A DNA stretch of 64,000 bases from an uncultured Clostridia bacterium (lineage in GTDB: Bacteria > Bacillota > Clostridia > Oscillospirales > Ruminococcaceae), in the NCBI GenBank assembly GCA_947589355.1, contig CANPZC010000009.1, positions 1 through 64,000 of the forward strand. The letters run 5' to 3'. Shown piece by piece: positions 15,877 to 25,302 of the stretch. Within the stretch, counting starts at the first letter, position 1. Every line of letters begins with the position of its first letter. Both the position numbers and the translations under genes were made by a program. The notes under the pieces are model-generated. The model saw nothing but the letters and a program-made list of their open reading frames with translations, searched no databases and had not been told where the DNA came from.

Positions 15877-17805
15877 CTAACTGATTTTTTCTACTACGAG
15901 CGAGCTCGGATCAACATCAAAATCTGAGCCGTCTTTGTTCTTTATTTGGAAATTGACTTCCAGACGATTTGTATTGCCTGTCGGTGTTACAGTCAGAACA
16001 AGTGTTTTACCTGTGATAGATTCTCCGACCTTATTTGCATTATACGGTCCGTTAGCTATGTTGTCAAGATCAGAAGTAAAGTTCATTGTTATTTTAAACT
16101 TCGTATCAACAGTCATTTCTTCTGTATCAGTTATAACGATTATCGGCTGGCAATATCCCGGCCAGTGGTTATGAGAGTCCCAGCTTGTAGAAAAAGTAAC
16201 AGCAGGTTTGGGAACAAATTTTATAGTTACCGTAGTCGGAGCATTTATAGGCTTTGAACTGTCTACTGCTTCTCCTGCATGTTCACCGTCTTTGAACACC
16301 CATGAATAATCACCGGGTTCGGTCTGGTAGGGTGTCATGTCTGGCAGCTGGGTGTCAAGTATACCCTCGCCCTCGCGGACTCTGAGGTAGTCAACTTCGT
16401 TTCCGTTAGCATCTGTCCATGTCGCAGGAGTACCGTCTTGTTTTACAAACGAAACCTTATATTCCTTATAGCTGGCTTCATATACTTCTAAATCTGATGT
16501 GATATGTTCGAATGATTCCTGAATAAGATCGGTATCACGAGAAGCCCAATACCGAATTGTATATGAACCGTCGCCGTTATCTGTTTCACCAGCCCATTCA
16601 GGAACTTGATCCGTAATATCGCCTCCGAAGATTATATCATTTACAGGGAAGAAATATGTAGCATCATCTTTGTTATGATAAAATCTAACAGAATGCTTTT
16701 CATCAGACTTTAATGTTCTGGTATAGACCGCATACAGTCGCCTTGTTTCGCCAGGTGTGCCTCCGGTAATATTCGAAAGGTCAACAACATGAACACTATC
16801 TTTATCGTACACATCTTTAATGTCGGCGTAAAGACCGGTTCTACGATATACATACATGGTATCCTCGATCATTTCGAGGTTTTTCATCTCAACCATCTTC
16901 TGAACTTCTTCTCTCAGATCGGCAGGGTCAACGACCGTTCTGGTATATATGGGATCATCCATATACTTACCATCAGAACCCATAAGATAGAACTCACAGG
17001 TAAAGCAAATGTTATCCTGCGTTATCTTGTCTTTCCTGTCATAGAAGATGTAAATATAGTCATTGCCTTCAAACTCCGTAACGTCATGCCACACGGAGAA
17101 AGTATGTGTTGCAGTGCTTTCCTTGAAATTTATAAATTCGATAGGCTTATCGGCTTCATACTCGATCTCATGCACCTTATAAGTATCGGTATCGGCATCT
17201 CGCACCAAAGAAGCCACTTCCATGTGTACCGTCAAAGAACACAATTCTTCCGTAATGTGACTCTCAACACTGAATCTGTACTGATCTTCGCCCATGAATG
17301 ACTGATCTTGCAGCGCGAAAGTATTTCTGTAAAGCTCCTTGCCCTGCAAAAGCGAGGGGTCTGAAGTAACGTCAACGTAATGACCGTTTTTCAGAGCATA
17401 CTTTGAAACAGAGCCTGTTGCTTCCTTTCTTATAGCTGCCGCCGTGCCTGACGAGCGTATTGAAGCATTATCGAGCACGATGCAGTTTTTATAATCAAAT
17501 TCGCCCATACTCGGATTAGCAGCCGCCGCATCAGAAAAACGCTGAGCAACCGCGTTTATGTCTGCTTGATTGCTTTCAACTATGACCGCGCCGGTCGCAT
17601 ACATCAGATCGTCTTTAAGATAATCCGCTATCATATCTACGGCTTCCTCTTGATTGAGGTACTTGTTTGTAGTGTTATACAGCTGCGCGGTAGGTCTTAA
17701 AAAGTTGAGAACTGCGCCCATGATTATGCCCATGATGCACATTACAACTATAAGCTCTACCAGCGTAAAGCCGCTATTATTCTTATGTTTTTGCATATTA
17801 TTCAT
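15877..17805 (-). CDS. Very large pilin-like protein (possible pilus adhesin)
   Basis: A 642-residue protein. The N-terminus is a type III prepilin signal: a short basic leader, then SGFTLVELIVVMCIMGIIMG. Ordinary minor pilins are 150-250 residues; here about 600 residues follow the helix. From about 430 there is a beta-rich segment with InlB/Flg_new-like character (EYKVSFVKQDGTPA), and the last ~100 residues are a separate beta-rich domain with paired tryptophans (SWDSHNHWPG). That end recalls carbohydrate-binding modules, but I could not match a family. AAGGAGG sets the ATG. Last gene of the pilC operon. Tip-adhesin role is inferred. Confidence 0.75.
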   Translation of the reverse strand: MNNMQKHKNNSGFTLVELIVVMCIMGIIMGAVLNFLRPTAQLYNTTNKYLNQEEAVDMIADYLKDDLMYATGAVIVESNQADINAVAQRFSDAAAANPSMGEFDYKNCIVLDNASIRSSGTAAAIRKEATGSVSKYALKNGHYVDVTSDPSLLQGKELYRNTFALQDQSFMGEDQYRFSVESHITEELCSLTVHMEVASLVRDADTDTYKVHEIEYEADKPIEFINFKESTATHTFSVWHDVTEFEGNDYIYIFYDRKDKITQDNICFTCEFYLMGSDGKYMDDPIYTRTVVDPADLREEVQKMVEMKNLEMIEDTMYVYRRTGLYADIKDVYDKDSVHVVDLSNITGGTPGETRRLYAVYTRTLKSDEKHSVRFYHNKDDATYFFPVNDIIFGGDITDQVPEWAGETDNGDGSYTIRYWASRDTDLIQESFEHITSDLEVYEASYKEYKVSFVKQDGTPATWTDANGNEVDYLRVREGEGILDTQLPDMTPYQTEPGDYSWVFKDGEHAGEAVDSSKPINAPTTVTIKFVPKPAVTFSTSWDSHNHWPGYCQPIIVITDTEEMTVDTKFKITMNFTSDLDNIANGPYNANKVGESITGKTLVLTVTPTGNTNRLEVNFQIKNKDGSDFDVDPSSLVVEKIS

Positions 17806-17815
17806 AGCAGCCTCC

Positions 17816-18235
17816 TTATGGGTTATCTACGCGGAAGAAGAAGATATTAGCATCTTCAAATGTTGGCAAATTGTCGCCGTCGCTGTTCTGATGATATATA
17901 GTATCCATACGATAGATGCCTATGCCGCCGGACGTTATATCATAATTAACGCCTTTATCGTCAGTCATAACAAGTTTATACTGCGTATCTCCTCCGGTAA
18001 AGTTAGCAGCATCGGTATCCTCTTTATTTCTGTTTTGAGAAAGATACGAAGTCTGCCTGTCGGTCTGGTCGTTCCACTGCTCGGTCTCTGCCTGCTGCCG
18101 CATTGAATAGTTAGCAGCAGTGCAGATCATGCCGGCGAGAATACCGAATATAGTAGTCGCGACTATAACTTCCACGAGGGTCATGCCCTTTTCGTTATTT
18201 TTGCGCTTTTCAAGTATGCGTTTAAAAATTTTCAT
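17816..18235 (-). CDS. Minor pilin-like protein
   Basis: A 139-residue protein with a type III signal: basic leader MKIFKRILEKRKNNEKG, then MTLVEVIVATTIFGILAGMIC. Cleavage would leave Met rather than Phe as first residue; the Glu at position 5 needed for assembly is present. The small C-terminal domain is of the PilV/GspI kind. It lies between two very large pilin-like genes with 10-12 base gaps, so it probably belongs to the initiation or tip complex with them. AAGGAGG sets the ATG. Confidence 0.8.
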   Translation of the reverse strand: MKIFKRILEKRKNNEKGMTLVEVIVATTIFGILAGMICTAANYSMRQQAETEQWNDQTDRQTSYLSQNRNKEDTDAANFTGGDTQYKLVMTDDKGVNYDITSGGIGIYRMDTIYHQNSDGDNLPTFEDANIFFFRVDNP

Positions 18236-18247
18236 ATAAACGCCTCC

Positions 18248-20725
18248 TTATCTGGACTCATAGTGGCTGAATTTGATTTCGGTATCACTGGTCGTTTTGC
18301 TTCCGCCAAGGCCTGCATCAGGACACGGTGGGAAGAATGATACACCGAAAGTTTCTTGACCTGTAAATTTATCACATATCATAGCACCAAGGCAGCACAG
18401 GTTTGAATCTCTCGTACTGCTGTCATTAATAGCCTCATGTAAAGTTCTAAGTGTTTCTTCTGAACTGTCTTTTAGGAAGAAAGCACCATCATAACCATAA
18501 ACCAGCGTAGAATCGATCTCGGCTTTCGGAGCATAAACTACACATTCCAAGAAAACACTACAAGTATTTTTCAAAGACAAAACATCGCCGGGATTTATCA
18601 TAAGATAATTTCTTGTAAGCGGCGGAGTATATATTCCGTGCACAGTTCCAGATTTATCTTTATATGTTGATTCACTTTCATTTACAAACATATAGCCCTG
18701 CTGTGTGCCGTTGTTATTATCTATATACGACGTAAGATTGATGGCATATTTATTCTTTATTACATAATAATAAGTATAATAGTCCATCACGCCAAACTTC
18801 TCGGTATCTACTTTTATTGTAGTACCTGACGCACCATCATCAGCAATAACATAAAGATTGTGTTCGGGCTGTTTTATCCACTCTCCCGTAGTCAAATTTC
18901 TTTCGCCGTTTTTGACTAATATGAGTGCCGGTTTTTGATCGCTAGCACCGGTAAGATTTACGACATTGCTCAAACCATCAGGCTTTAATTTGATCACATA
19001 GTCGTGACCTATAGCATTAAGATCAATGAGTACTACCGATGCCCTTTTATTAGTTTCATTTCCTGCTTCATTTGCATTAAGATCAGAAAGTATACAACTA
19101 TAGCTTGATGGATCATGGATATAATAGCCAATATCAAGATCAATATCATAATCATGCATAGCCGGATGACCGGGAGCTGCCCCAACATAATATTTTGTAA
19201 TATCGTCTGTTGCGCTTTCATACGCTGATTTTATCTCTGTATGCTTTTTAAGATATTCTTCGGTTATCTCATAATCTCTCTGATAAGTTTCAAACGAAGT
19301 ATCAGGCTTATATTCTCTGGAAGTAGGTACATCGTGGCTAAAGCCCTGTATAGTAACAAGATCTTTCAGCGTTTCTTCAATTTCAGAATCAGATTTGTCA
19401 GCTAAGGTTTTAGCAGTACTGTCATCCAAAAGTATATTTTCTACATAAGATCCGTTATCCTGTTTGATGCGTTCCTTAAAGATTATTGTACCTTTTTGAA
19501 GCAGTTCGGCTACATCTCTGTATGTCATATCCGTCACATACAGATGCTTCACACCTATCAGGAACATTCTGTTGGTTTCATTACTGGTATTGTCAATTAT
19601 TCTTGAACCGGCTCCCAAATGAAGATCGCCATTTATTGTCTGACTTTGAGCATGGTCATTGATTATTACATTGCCTTCAACATATACATCGCCGTTAATC
19701 TCAGTAGCAGCGTGTGCATTGAATGTAAAATCACCACTGTTTTCGACTGTCAACGGGTTGTCGCCGGTTTCTATCTCTCCTGCTCCCTCAGAATGCTCAT
19801 GTACCTTGTCGAATTCATCTTGAGTAAGTTTATAACAATAAATGTTTCCATAAGACTTATATTCACTTTTACATTGAAGCGACACATTACTGCAATAAAC
19901 GTCCATTTCTCTGCCTTCTTCACCTATATGGGTAGCTCCTATTATCTGAAACTGACCGCCTATTGCAATATACTGAGTAGTATTATCATTCTGCTTTGTA
20001 CTAAGCGGTATAAAATCTGCTCCAGCGCCATCTTCAGTTCTGAAATTGTGAGAAACAATAATGTAGTTCTTTGCCTGCTTACCCGGCTCAGACTTCCAAT
20101 AATAGCCGGCAGCCATAACTCTGAAATCTTTACCGGTGATTATTGTTCCGTTTCCGTTAGTTGAGTTTTGAACAAAATAATCTTTTCGCGTTGTCAGCGG
20201 TCCTGCACTTGACACTTTCTTATCAAACGTCGCCAGACCATCGCAGTAAAGAGCATTATCTATACCACCGAGAGATTTTGCTTCCTCAACTGTATAATAC
20301 GCATTTATAGTTTCTGCCTGGCCGCGGCAATAGCCTGTTACCGAAAGCTTGATATAGCCGTCGCCCATGCGCGATACCTTTACGGTACAGTTACTGTCCT
20401 TGACAAGCTCTGACATTTCTATTGTATCGCTTCCGTCAGAAAACTTCAGCGTACCCGTTGTACCGGCATTGCTGTTGGCATTTGCCATTTCGAGCAGCTT
20501 GGTATATGAGCCGTCTGCTTCTTCAAAGTAATCATGAATGCTGCCCAAAGCTGATGACGCGATATAATACGCTTGTTCGCTGTTGTAATTGTTATACGCA
20601 TTGGTATGCGCACGGCCAACAAACGAAAGCACTGCCGTCAACAATATTGCCGCAAAACACGCCACTGTAAGCACTGTAAGCAATACCGCGCCGTCATTAT
20701 TACCGCGTTGTTTTTTTGCAGTCAT
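18248..20725 (-). CDS. Giant PilX/GspK-like pilus component
   Basis: An 825-residue protein. A basic start and one N-terminal hydrophobic helix (about 13-37, LLTVLTVACFAAILLTAVLSF) are followed by EQAYYIASSAL, the pattern of PilX-type proteins, which lack a classical cleavage motif. The long remainder includes a polymer-forming, bactofilin-like beta stretch (INGDVYVEGNVIIND..INGDLHLGAG, about 345-380) and a C-terminal domain with several cysteines. The ATG at 20725 lies 9 bases from AAAGG; the ATG three codons upstream overlaps the site. It is probably an exported tip or adhesin component of the pilus (inference). Confidence 0.7.
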   Translation of the reverse strand: MTAKKQRGNNDGAVLLTVLTVACFAAILLTAVLSFVGRAHTNAYNNYNSEQAYYIASSALGSIHDYFEEADGSYTKLLEMANANSNAGTTGTLKFSDGSDTIEMSELVKDSNCTVKVSRMGDGYIKLSVTGYCRGQAETINAYYTVEEAKSLGGIDNALYCDGLATFDKKVSSAGPLTTRKDYFVQNSTNGNGTIITGKDFRVMAAGYYWKSEPGKQAKNYIIVSHNFRTEDGAGADFIPLSTKQNDNTTQYIAIGGQFQIIGATHIGEEGREMDVYCSNVSLQCKSEYKSYGNIYCYKLTQDEFDKVHEHSEGAGEIETGDNPLTVENSGDFTFNAHAATEINGDVYVEGNVIINDHAQSQTINGDLHLGAGSRIIDNTSNETNRMFLIGVKHLYVTDMTYRDVAELLQKGTIIFKERIKQDNGSYVENILLDDSTAKTLADKSDSEIEETLKDLVTIQGFSHDVPTSREYKPDTSFETYQRDYEITEEYLKKHTEIKSAYESATDDITKYYVGAAPGHPAMHDYDIDLDIGYYIHDPSSYSCILSDLNANEAGNETNKRASVVLIDLNAIGHDYVIKLKPDGLSNVVNLTGASDQKPALILVKNGERNLTTGEWIKQPEHNLYVIADDGASGTTIKVDTEKFGVMDYYTYYYVIKNKYAINLTSYIDNNNGTQQGYMFVNESESTYKDKSGTVHGIYTPPLTRNYLMINPGDVLSLKNTCSVFLECVVYAPKAEIDSTLVYGYDGAFFLKDSSEETLRTLHEAINDSSTRDSNLCCLGAMICDKFTGQETFGVSFFPPCPDAGLGGSKTTSDTEIKFSHYESR

Positions 20726-20828
20726 AAATACCATCCTTTCGTCAAATCGTTAAAAACATTCGTATCCGATAAAACACGATTGGGTGAAAGCGAAATTACG
20801 CCTTCACCTGCTCGTTTTTTGTTAAATT

Positions 20829-21575
20829 TTAGCTTGCAGTGCTGCCTGACATCGAGAACGTGCCGTCTTCGATCATCTTGTCTATTTCATCAAGACTGGG
20901 CATCTGGAGCGGAGTCATATAGTACAGCTCCAGCGACAGCGCACCGTCGCAGCCCTCTTCGGAAGTAGCTTCCGAAACGTTGAACGAAAGGCTCGTAATT
21001 ACAAGAGTGTTATATTCCAGAGTCTTCAGCTTTTCGATATATTCAAATATCTGATCTCTTGTAGCGCCCTTGAACTGCAATGAGAAAGTATAGCAGCCTA
21101 TGCTTTCGGTCGGTATCGAAGCGCTGTTTGAGCCCGATTGCTCACTATCCGAACCGCCGATACCAAGATTTGCATAATCGTCAAACGGAGTATCTACCCC
21201 ACCTTGCGAAGTATACGAATAAGCAGCCAGCTGTTTTGACGACTGTGAGAACGAAAGAGAGGTAAGTTCTATTTTAACGTCGTCGATCTGCTGTTTTACC
21301 TCGTGAGAGATATTTATTGCGCTTTCGTCTTCATAAAATCTCTCTCTCAGATCATTACATTCTTTTGTAATTGTAGCAACTTCATCTCTTACATGAGCTT
21401 TTTCTTCAACTTCCTGCTGTTTTTGCTGGTATGTAGAACGCAGATCGTTATACTCCGTCTTAGAGTCCTGAACTTCTTTCCAAGCCGGTCTGAGTATAAA
21501 CCAGACACCGCAGAAGATCAGCAATATTATTACTATTACGGTCAGCATGACCCTATCTCTTTGTGTAAGTTTCAT
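20829..21575 (-). CDS. pilO: PilO-like pilus alignment protein
   Basis: A 248-residue bitopic protein: short cytoplasmic N-terminus, one span (about 9-30), a coiled coil rich in E, K and Q (about 35-95) and a C-terminal ferredoxin-like domain. This is the PilO layout. With the PilMN fusion it would form the inner-membrane platform that aligns the ATPases. It lies between pilMN and the giant PilX-like gene, the expected order. The family call rests on topology and position, since PilO sequences diverge strongly. Confidence 0.8.
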   Translation of the reverse strand: MKLTQRDRVMLTVIVIILLIFCGVWFILRPAWKEVQDSKTEYNDLRSTYQQKQQEVEEKAHVRDEVATITKECNDLRERFYEDESAINISHEVKQQIDDVKIELTSLSFSQSSKQLAAYSYTSQGGVDTPFDDYANLGIGGSDSEQSGSNSASIPTESIGCYTFSLQFKGATRDQIFEYIEKLKTLEYNTLVITSLSFNVSEATSEEGCDGALSLELYYMTPLQMPSLDEIDKMIEDGTFSMSGSTAS

Positions 21576-21590
21576 CTAAGACCGCCCCCT

Positions 21591-23147
21591 TTACTCAGCT
21601 TCAGAGCTGCCGTCTTCGGCGCTCGTGTCTTCAGTCTGCTGTCCGAAGTTGCCCTCTTTAAGTGTGAGGGTCATTGACGGGAGGACATATACAAGGTCGC
21701 CGTCTTCGGTTTCTTCGGTACTCCAGCCGCTGTATGTGAATGCATAATATTCGCCGGAATCTCTTACAGCAGTTACATATTTTATAAGGTCTTCTTCGGA
21801 ATTGAAGCGTATATTGCTTATTGTTATCGTACCGCCGATGTTATAAGAGAAGTCGCTGAATGCGGTCTTTGTATCGGCATCGGGTATTGCGCCGTTATCA
21901 GCTGCCATAGTAACTATCTTATCATAAATCTCGTTAGAAAGCTGCGGCAGTGTATCGAACGCCTGATTTACAGCCTTTGCGCTGTCGCGGTAGCCTGTTA
22001 CCTTTTGCAGCACAACGTCATAAGCTGAGGCTTGCTGTATTTGCTTATCGGCTTCGGCGATCTTCTTATTTATATCGTCGATATCGCTTCTTACCGATGA
22101 ATTCCAAGCTGCGAGACCTATCTTTCCTGCTGCTATCAAAGCGACAACTACTGCGACTCCGGCGAGCAGTATCATCAAGAACTGCTTATTCGCTCCGGTA
22201 GAACGTCCTGTTGCGCTGTCTATTTCCAGAAGGTTTATACGCTCAGTAAGCTTGTTTCTCTTGAACAGCGCGCCTATGGCGTTTGCAAATATGGTGAACT
22301 CGAAGTTCTCATAACCTGTTATCTGCTGAGGAACAGGGAGTATCGAAACTGCGATATCCATTTTTGCCATTTCGTCGGCATACTTGATATAGTCGTCTAT
22401 CTGACCGTAAAGTATAACGTTTGAGATACCGGGACCGCCTCTTGCCTTGTTGAACTGTGACATTCTGAAGATATTCTCAGTCATAGCCTCAACGAGGTAG
22501 TCCTCCGAATCATAGTCCTCCTCGGCTATAGGAACATATCTTGCGAAAGCCATCTGACCGTTTTCAAACAAGGTCATTCCGAGGAAGTTGGGGTCAAGCT
22601 GCATAACGAGCAGCGGCATTTTTGCTGCGTTCGCCTTATCCGACAAAACTATACGGGATATTGAGTTACAGCTTATGTTTGCACTTTTCAGGCTTATATT
22701 CATTATGCCGAAAAGCTTTCTGTAGCTTTCAACTACCGCAAACGGGCAGGCAGTTGCGAGCACTTTCATAGCGCCCGGGTTATCGGGGCCTGCTTCGCCT
22801 ACTATAGTATATGAAATGGAGAAATCGTTTGTCAGACCCATTTCATGAACCATCTGGTTCTGCACCATTGAAAGGAACTGGTCGGGTTTTGCCTTGGGGA
22901 TAACAAGCTCTTTAAATACTATATTATTTGAAGAGAATGTCAGTATGGCGTTTTTGTCGAACATATTTTCCTCTCTTATTTTACCGAGGATAACGTCGCT
23001 TGCGCCTGTAAGGTTTACAACCTCGCCGCTGACGATCATATCGGGCGGCATATCTATGATACAAGATTTTTCGATCTTTATCTTTCCGCCCACGTTATCG
23101 CCCTTTACGGCATAAATTTGTCTGTCCGAAATATCAAATGACAGCAT
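21591..23147 (-). CDS. pilM: PilM-PilN fusion protein
   Basis: A 518-residue protein. The first ~330 residues are an actin-like PilM domain (LSFDISDRQIYAVKGD at the start). A transmembrane span (about 350-370, FLMILLAGVAVVVALIAAG) and a coiled coil with a small beta-rich domain follow, which is the PilN layout. In many bacteria PilM and PilN are separate proteins held together by the N-terminal tail of PilN; here they are one chain. It sits between pilC and pilO in the platform operon. GAGAGGTGA sets the ATG. Confidence 0.85.
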   Translation of the reverse strand: MLSFDISDRQIYAVKGDNVGGKIKIEKSCIIDMPPDMIVSGEVVNLTGASDVILGKIREENMFDKNAILTFSSNNIVFKELVIPKAKPDQFLSMVQNQMVHEMGLTNDFSISYTIVGEAGPDNPGAMKVLATACPFAVVESYRKLFGIMNISLKSANISCNSISRIVLSDKANAAKMPLLVMQLDPNFLGMTLFENGQMAFARYVPIAEEDYDSEDYLVEAMTENIFRMSQFNKARGGPGISNVILYGQIDDYIKYADEMAKMDIAVSILPVPQQITGYENFEFTIFANAIGALFKRNKLTERINLLEIDSATGRSTGANKQFLMILLAGVAVVVALIAAGKIGLAAWNSSVRSDIDDINKKIAEADKQIQQASAYDVVLQKVTGYRDSAKAVNQAFDTLPQLSNEIYDKIVTMAADNGAIPDADTKTAFSDFSYNIGGTITISNIRFNSEEDLIKYVTAVRDSGEYYAFTYSGWSTEETEDGDLVYVLPSMTLTLKEGNFGQQTEDTSAEDGSSEAE

Positions 23148-23192
23148 TTATTCTTTCACCTCTCTGATTTATTCGCAAATTTTTACGGTTCA

Positions 23193-24383
23193 TTATTCGT
23201 CAACGTTAAGTCCGCCGTACAACATCGGGAAGATACCTGCAAGACAAAGTCCTATAGCGGCGCCCATTACGATTATCATAAGAGGTTCCATAAGACCTAC
23301 AAGTCTTTCAATAGCGGCATCTGATTCTTCTTCGTAGTAGTCGGCAGTTTTTGCCAGTATCTCATCCAGCGCGCCCGATTCTTCACCAACATAGATGATA
23401 GAGCAGAACATCGAGTCGAAAACTTCTGTCTTCTGTATCGAGCTGGAGAGCGGCTGACCTTGCTTAACTTCATCGACTATCTGTATAAACGCTGCATCGA
23501 TATATGTATTGCCGAGTATCTTTGATGAACGTTCAAGACATTCTACCATAGGTATACCGGAAGAATACAGCGACGACATCGATCTTGCGAAACGTCCGGT
23601 ATAGATTATCTTGAGGAGTGAGCCGACTTTCGGGAATTTCAGTTTCAGTTCGTCGAATTTCAGTCTTACGGCTTCTACTTTCATTCCGTAAACTATCGCA
23701 AAGATTATTACTGCGACGATTATAAGCAGCAGCCACCATTTTTCGATCATAAAGTCGGAAAATGCGAACAGCGCACGGCTGAGCACCGACATATCTTCCT
23801 CCGCCATCATTCCTGCAAAGTTAGGAAGTATGAGAGTAAACATACCTATTACCATTACAACACAGAGTATGGCGAGGATTATCGGGTACATCATAGCGCC
23901 CTTTACCTTGTTCGTCGTTTTATTTTCCTTTGCGTAATGGTCTTGCAGTCTTGCCATTACCACGTCCAACGTACCGGAAGATTCGCCCGCGCCTATCATA
24001 CTGATAAAGAAATCGGGGAAACAGCCGTCTTTTTCCTGCAATGCCTCGGTGAGCGTTGCACCTTTCTGAACGTTCTCATAAACGTCAAGCCACGTTTGCT
24101 GAGCCGATTTATTGTCCATCTGCTTATACAGAATGTCCAAAGCCTTTACTATCGTAAGTCCCGAAGACATCATCGCCGACAGCTGACGGCAGCAGAAAGA
24201 CAGCTCCTTTGTTTTGAATTTGTGCGCGGAATTAGTACCCTTGCCCAGATCGGCTTGGATCTTTACCGGGAACCAGCCTTGGTCATATATCTTGGCGTTG
24301 ACCTCTTCTTTGGTCTCAGCGTCCATACTGCCTTTTATGGTCTTACCGGTAGTATCCTTCGCAACATAAACAAACTTCTTCAT
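23193..24383 (-). CDS. pilC: Type IV pilus platform protein PilC
   Basis: A 396-residue inner-membrane protein with two GspF domains (about 60-190 and 270-390) and three spans (about 165-190, 215-235, 370-390). The start MKKFVYVAKDTTGKTIKG and the repeated SSG..V..L motifs are typical. PilC couples PilB and PilT motion to pilin polymerisation. It is the first gene of a long minus-strand operon running through pilMN, pilO and the three pilin-like genes. Confidence 0.95.
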   Translation of the reverse strand: MKKFVYVAKDTTGKTIKGSMDAETKEEVNAKIYDQGWFPVKIQADLGKGTNSAHKFKTKELSFCCRQLSAMMSSGLTIVKALDILYKQMDNKSAQQTWLDVYENVQKGATLTEALQEKDGCFPDFFISMIGAGESSGTLDVVMARLQDHYAKENKTTNKVKGAMMYPIILAILCVVMVIGMFTLILPNFAGMMAEEDMSVLSRALFAFSDFMIEKWWLLLIIVAVIIFAIVYGMKVEAVRLKFDELKLKFPKVGSLLKIIYTGRFARSMSSLYSSGIPMVECLERSSKILGNTYIDAAFIQIVDEVKQGQPLSSSIQKTEVFDSMFCSIIYVGEESGALDEILAKTADYYEEESDAAIERLVGLMEPLMIIVMGAAIGLCLAGIFPMLYGGLNVDE

Positions 24384-24450
24384 GTCTGTATAGTTACACC
24401 TCCACAGATGTTATACAACTTATATCAAGTCGCACTAACACATTTTCTTT

Positions 24451-24480
24451 ATTATAACACATTTCACACCCAACAATCAA
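24451..24480 (-). promoter_or_regulatory. Promoter of the pilC operon
   Basis: Minus strand: TTGATT (24475-24480), 18-base spacer, TATAAT (24451-24456) with an upstream TGTGT extended -10. Confidence 0.65.
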
Positions 24481-24547
24481 GCCGTTTTGGCATATATTTT
24501 GTTTAATTTATTGTAAAAAAATTTCGCTTCTTTTTATATAGTTTGAC

Positions 24548-24606
24548 TAAAAAGCCCTTGCAGACGGCGTTTGCGGCTGCCATTTTCTTCCCTGTAAGGC
24601 TTTTAA
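24548..24606 (-). terminator. Terminator after the 24609 gene
   Basis: On the minus strand AAAAGCC..GGCTTTTT closes a larger structure with an inner GCAGCCGC..-type stem, starting right at the stop codon. Confidence 0.5.
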
Positions 24607-24608
24607 GT

Positions 24609-25106
24609 TTACACATCGGGGTGCTTTTTCAAATAAATTGCATGGCTGACAAAATACACCGCCATGAGCAGAGCTATCAATATCACCTGAGAAATAACGA
24701 CCGCTGAGGTATAGTCGCTGCCATTCACCCACCTACAGGTGACAAAATACTGTGTGAGCAGCATCTTGGGTATTTCGGTAGCGTTGTCAATAAACAGCAC
24801 CGGTGCGAAATACACCAGAAACATAGCGGCGCAGCAAATTATACTGCTGAAAAGGTCGAACCTGCCGTACGCGGTATTTCGCTTGCCGTCTTCCCATATC
24901 ACCCAGAACATAAAAGCAAGCATCACTATCCACGCGCAGAAAGACTGCAAACTATCACAGGTGAGAACTGCCTGCGCGCTGTCGTCTGCTATAATGTTGG
25001 TAATAACGTCCATAAGCAGGGGCACAAGTATGCCGCAGCCTATGTTGAGTACCACAGTCAGCACACAAAATTTTACTACAAATTTCAGCTGATCAAATGT
25101 AAGCAT
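24609..25106 (-). CDS. Small four-span membrane protein
   Basis: A 165-residue protein of unknown function. Hydrophobic segments lie at about residues 12-35, 50-70, 82-102 and 128-150. There are no obvious catalytic or metal-binding motifs. AGGAGGGG sets the ATG. It is followed by a terminator and then the pilC promoter, so it is outside the pilus operon although on the same strand. No function is assigned. Confidence 0.6.
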   Translation of the reverse strand: MLTFDQLKFVVKFCVLTVVLNIGCGILVPLLMDVITNIIADDSAQAVLTCDSLQSFCAWIVMLAFMFWVIWEDGKRNTAYGRFDLFSSIICCAAMFLVYFAPVLFIDNATEIPKMLLTQYFVTCRWVNGSDYTSAVVISQVILIALLMAVYFVSHAIYLKKHPDV

Positions 25107-25201
25107 ACCGCCCCTCCTGTCATATTACACATCGTACAATAAAATTTTACTGCATTTTTTGCGATTTGTCAATAAAAATACGAAAAAATCCAGATCACCT
25201 A

Positions 25202-25230
25202 TTGAAAAATATATTTAAATGTGTTATAAT
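25202..25230 (+). promoter_or_regulatory. Promoter of the HTH gene
   Basis: TTGAAA 25202-25207, 17-base spacer, TATAAT 25225-25230. Confidence 0.75.
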
Positions 25231-25302
25231 ATTGTAAATGAAGTTTACAGAGCTTTTACGCTTCGTTGACATTATGCAATAACAGTAAGGGAGGCTTAAA
25301 AT

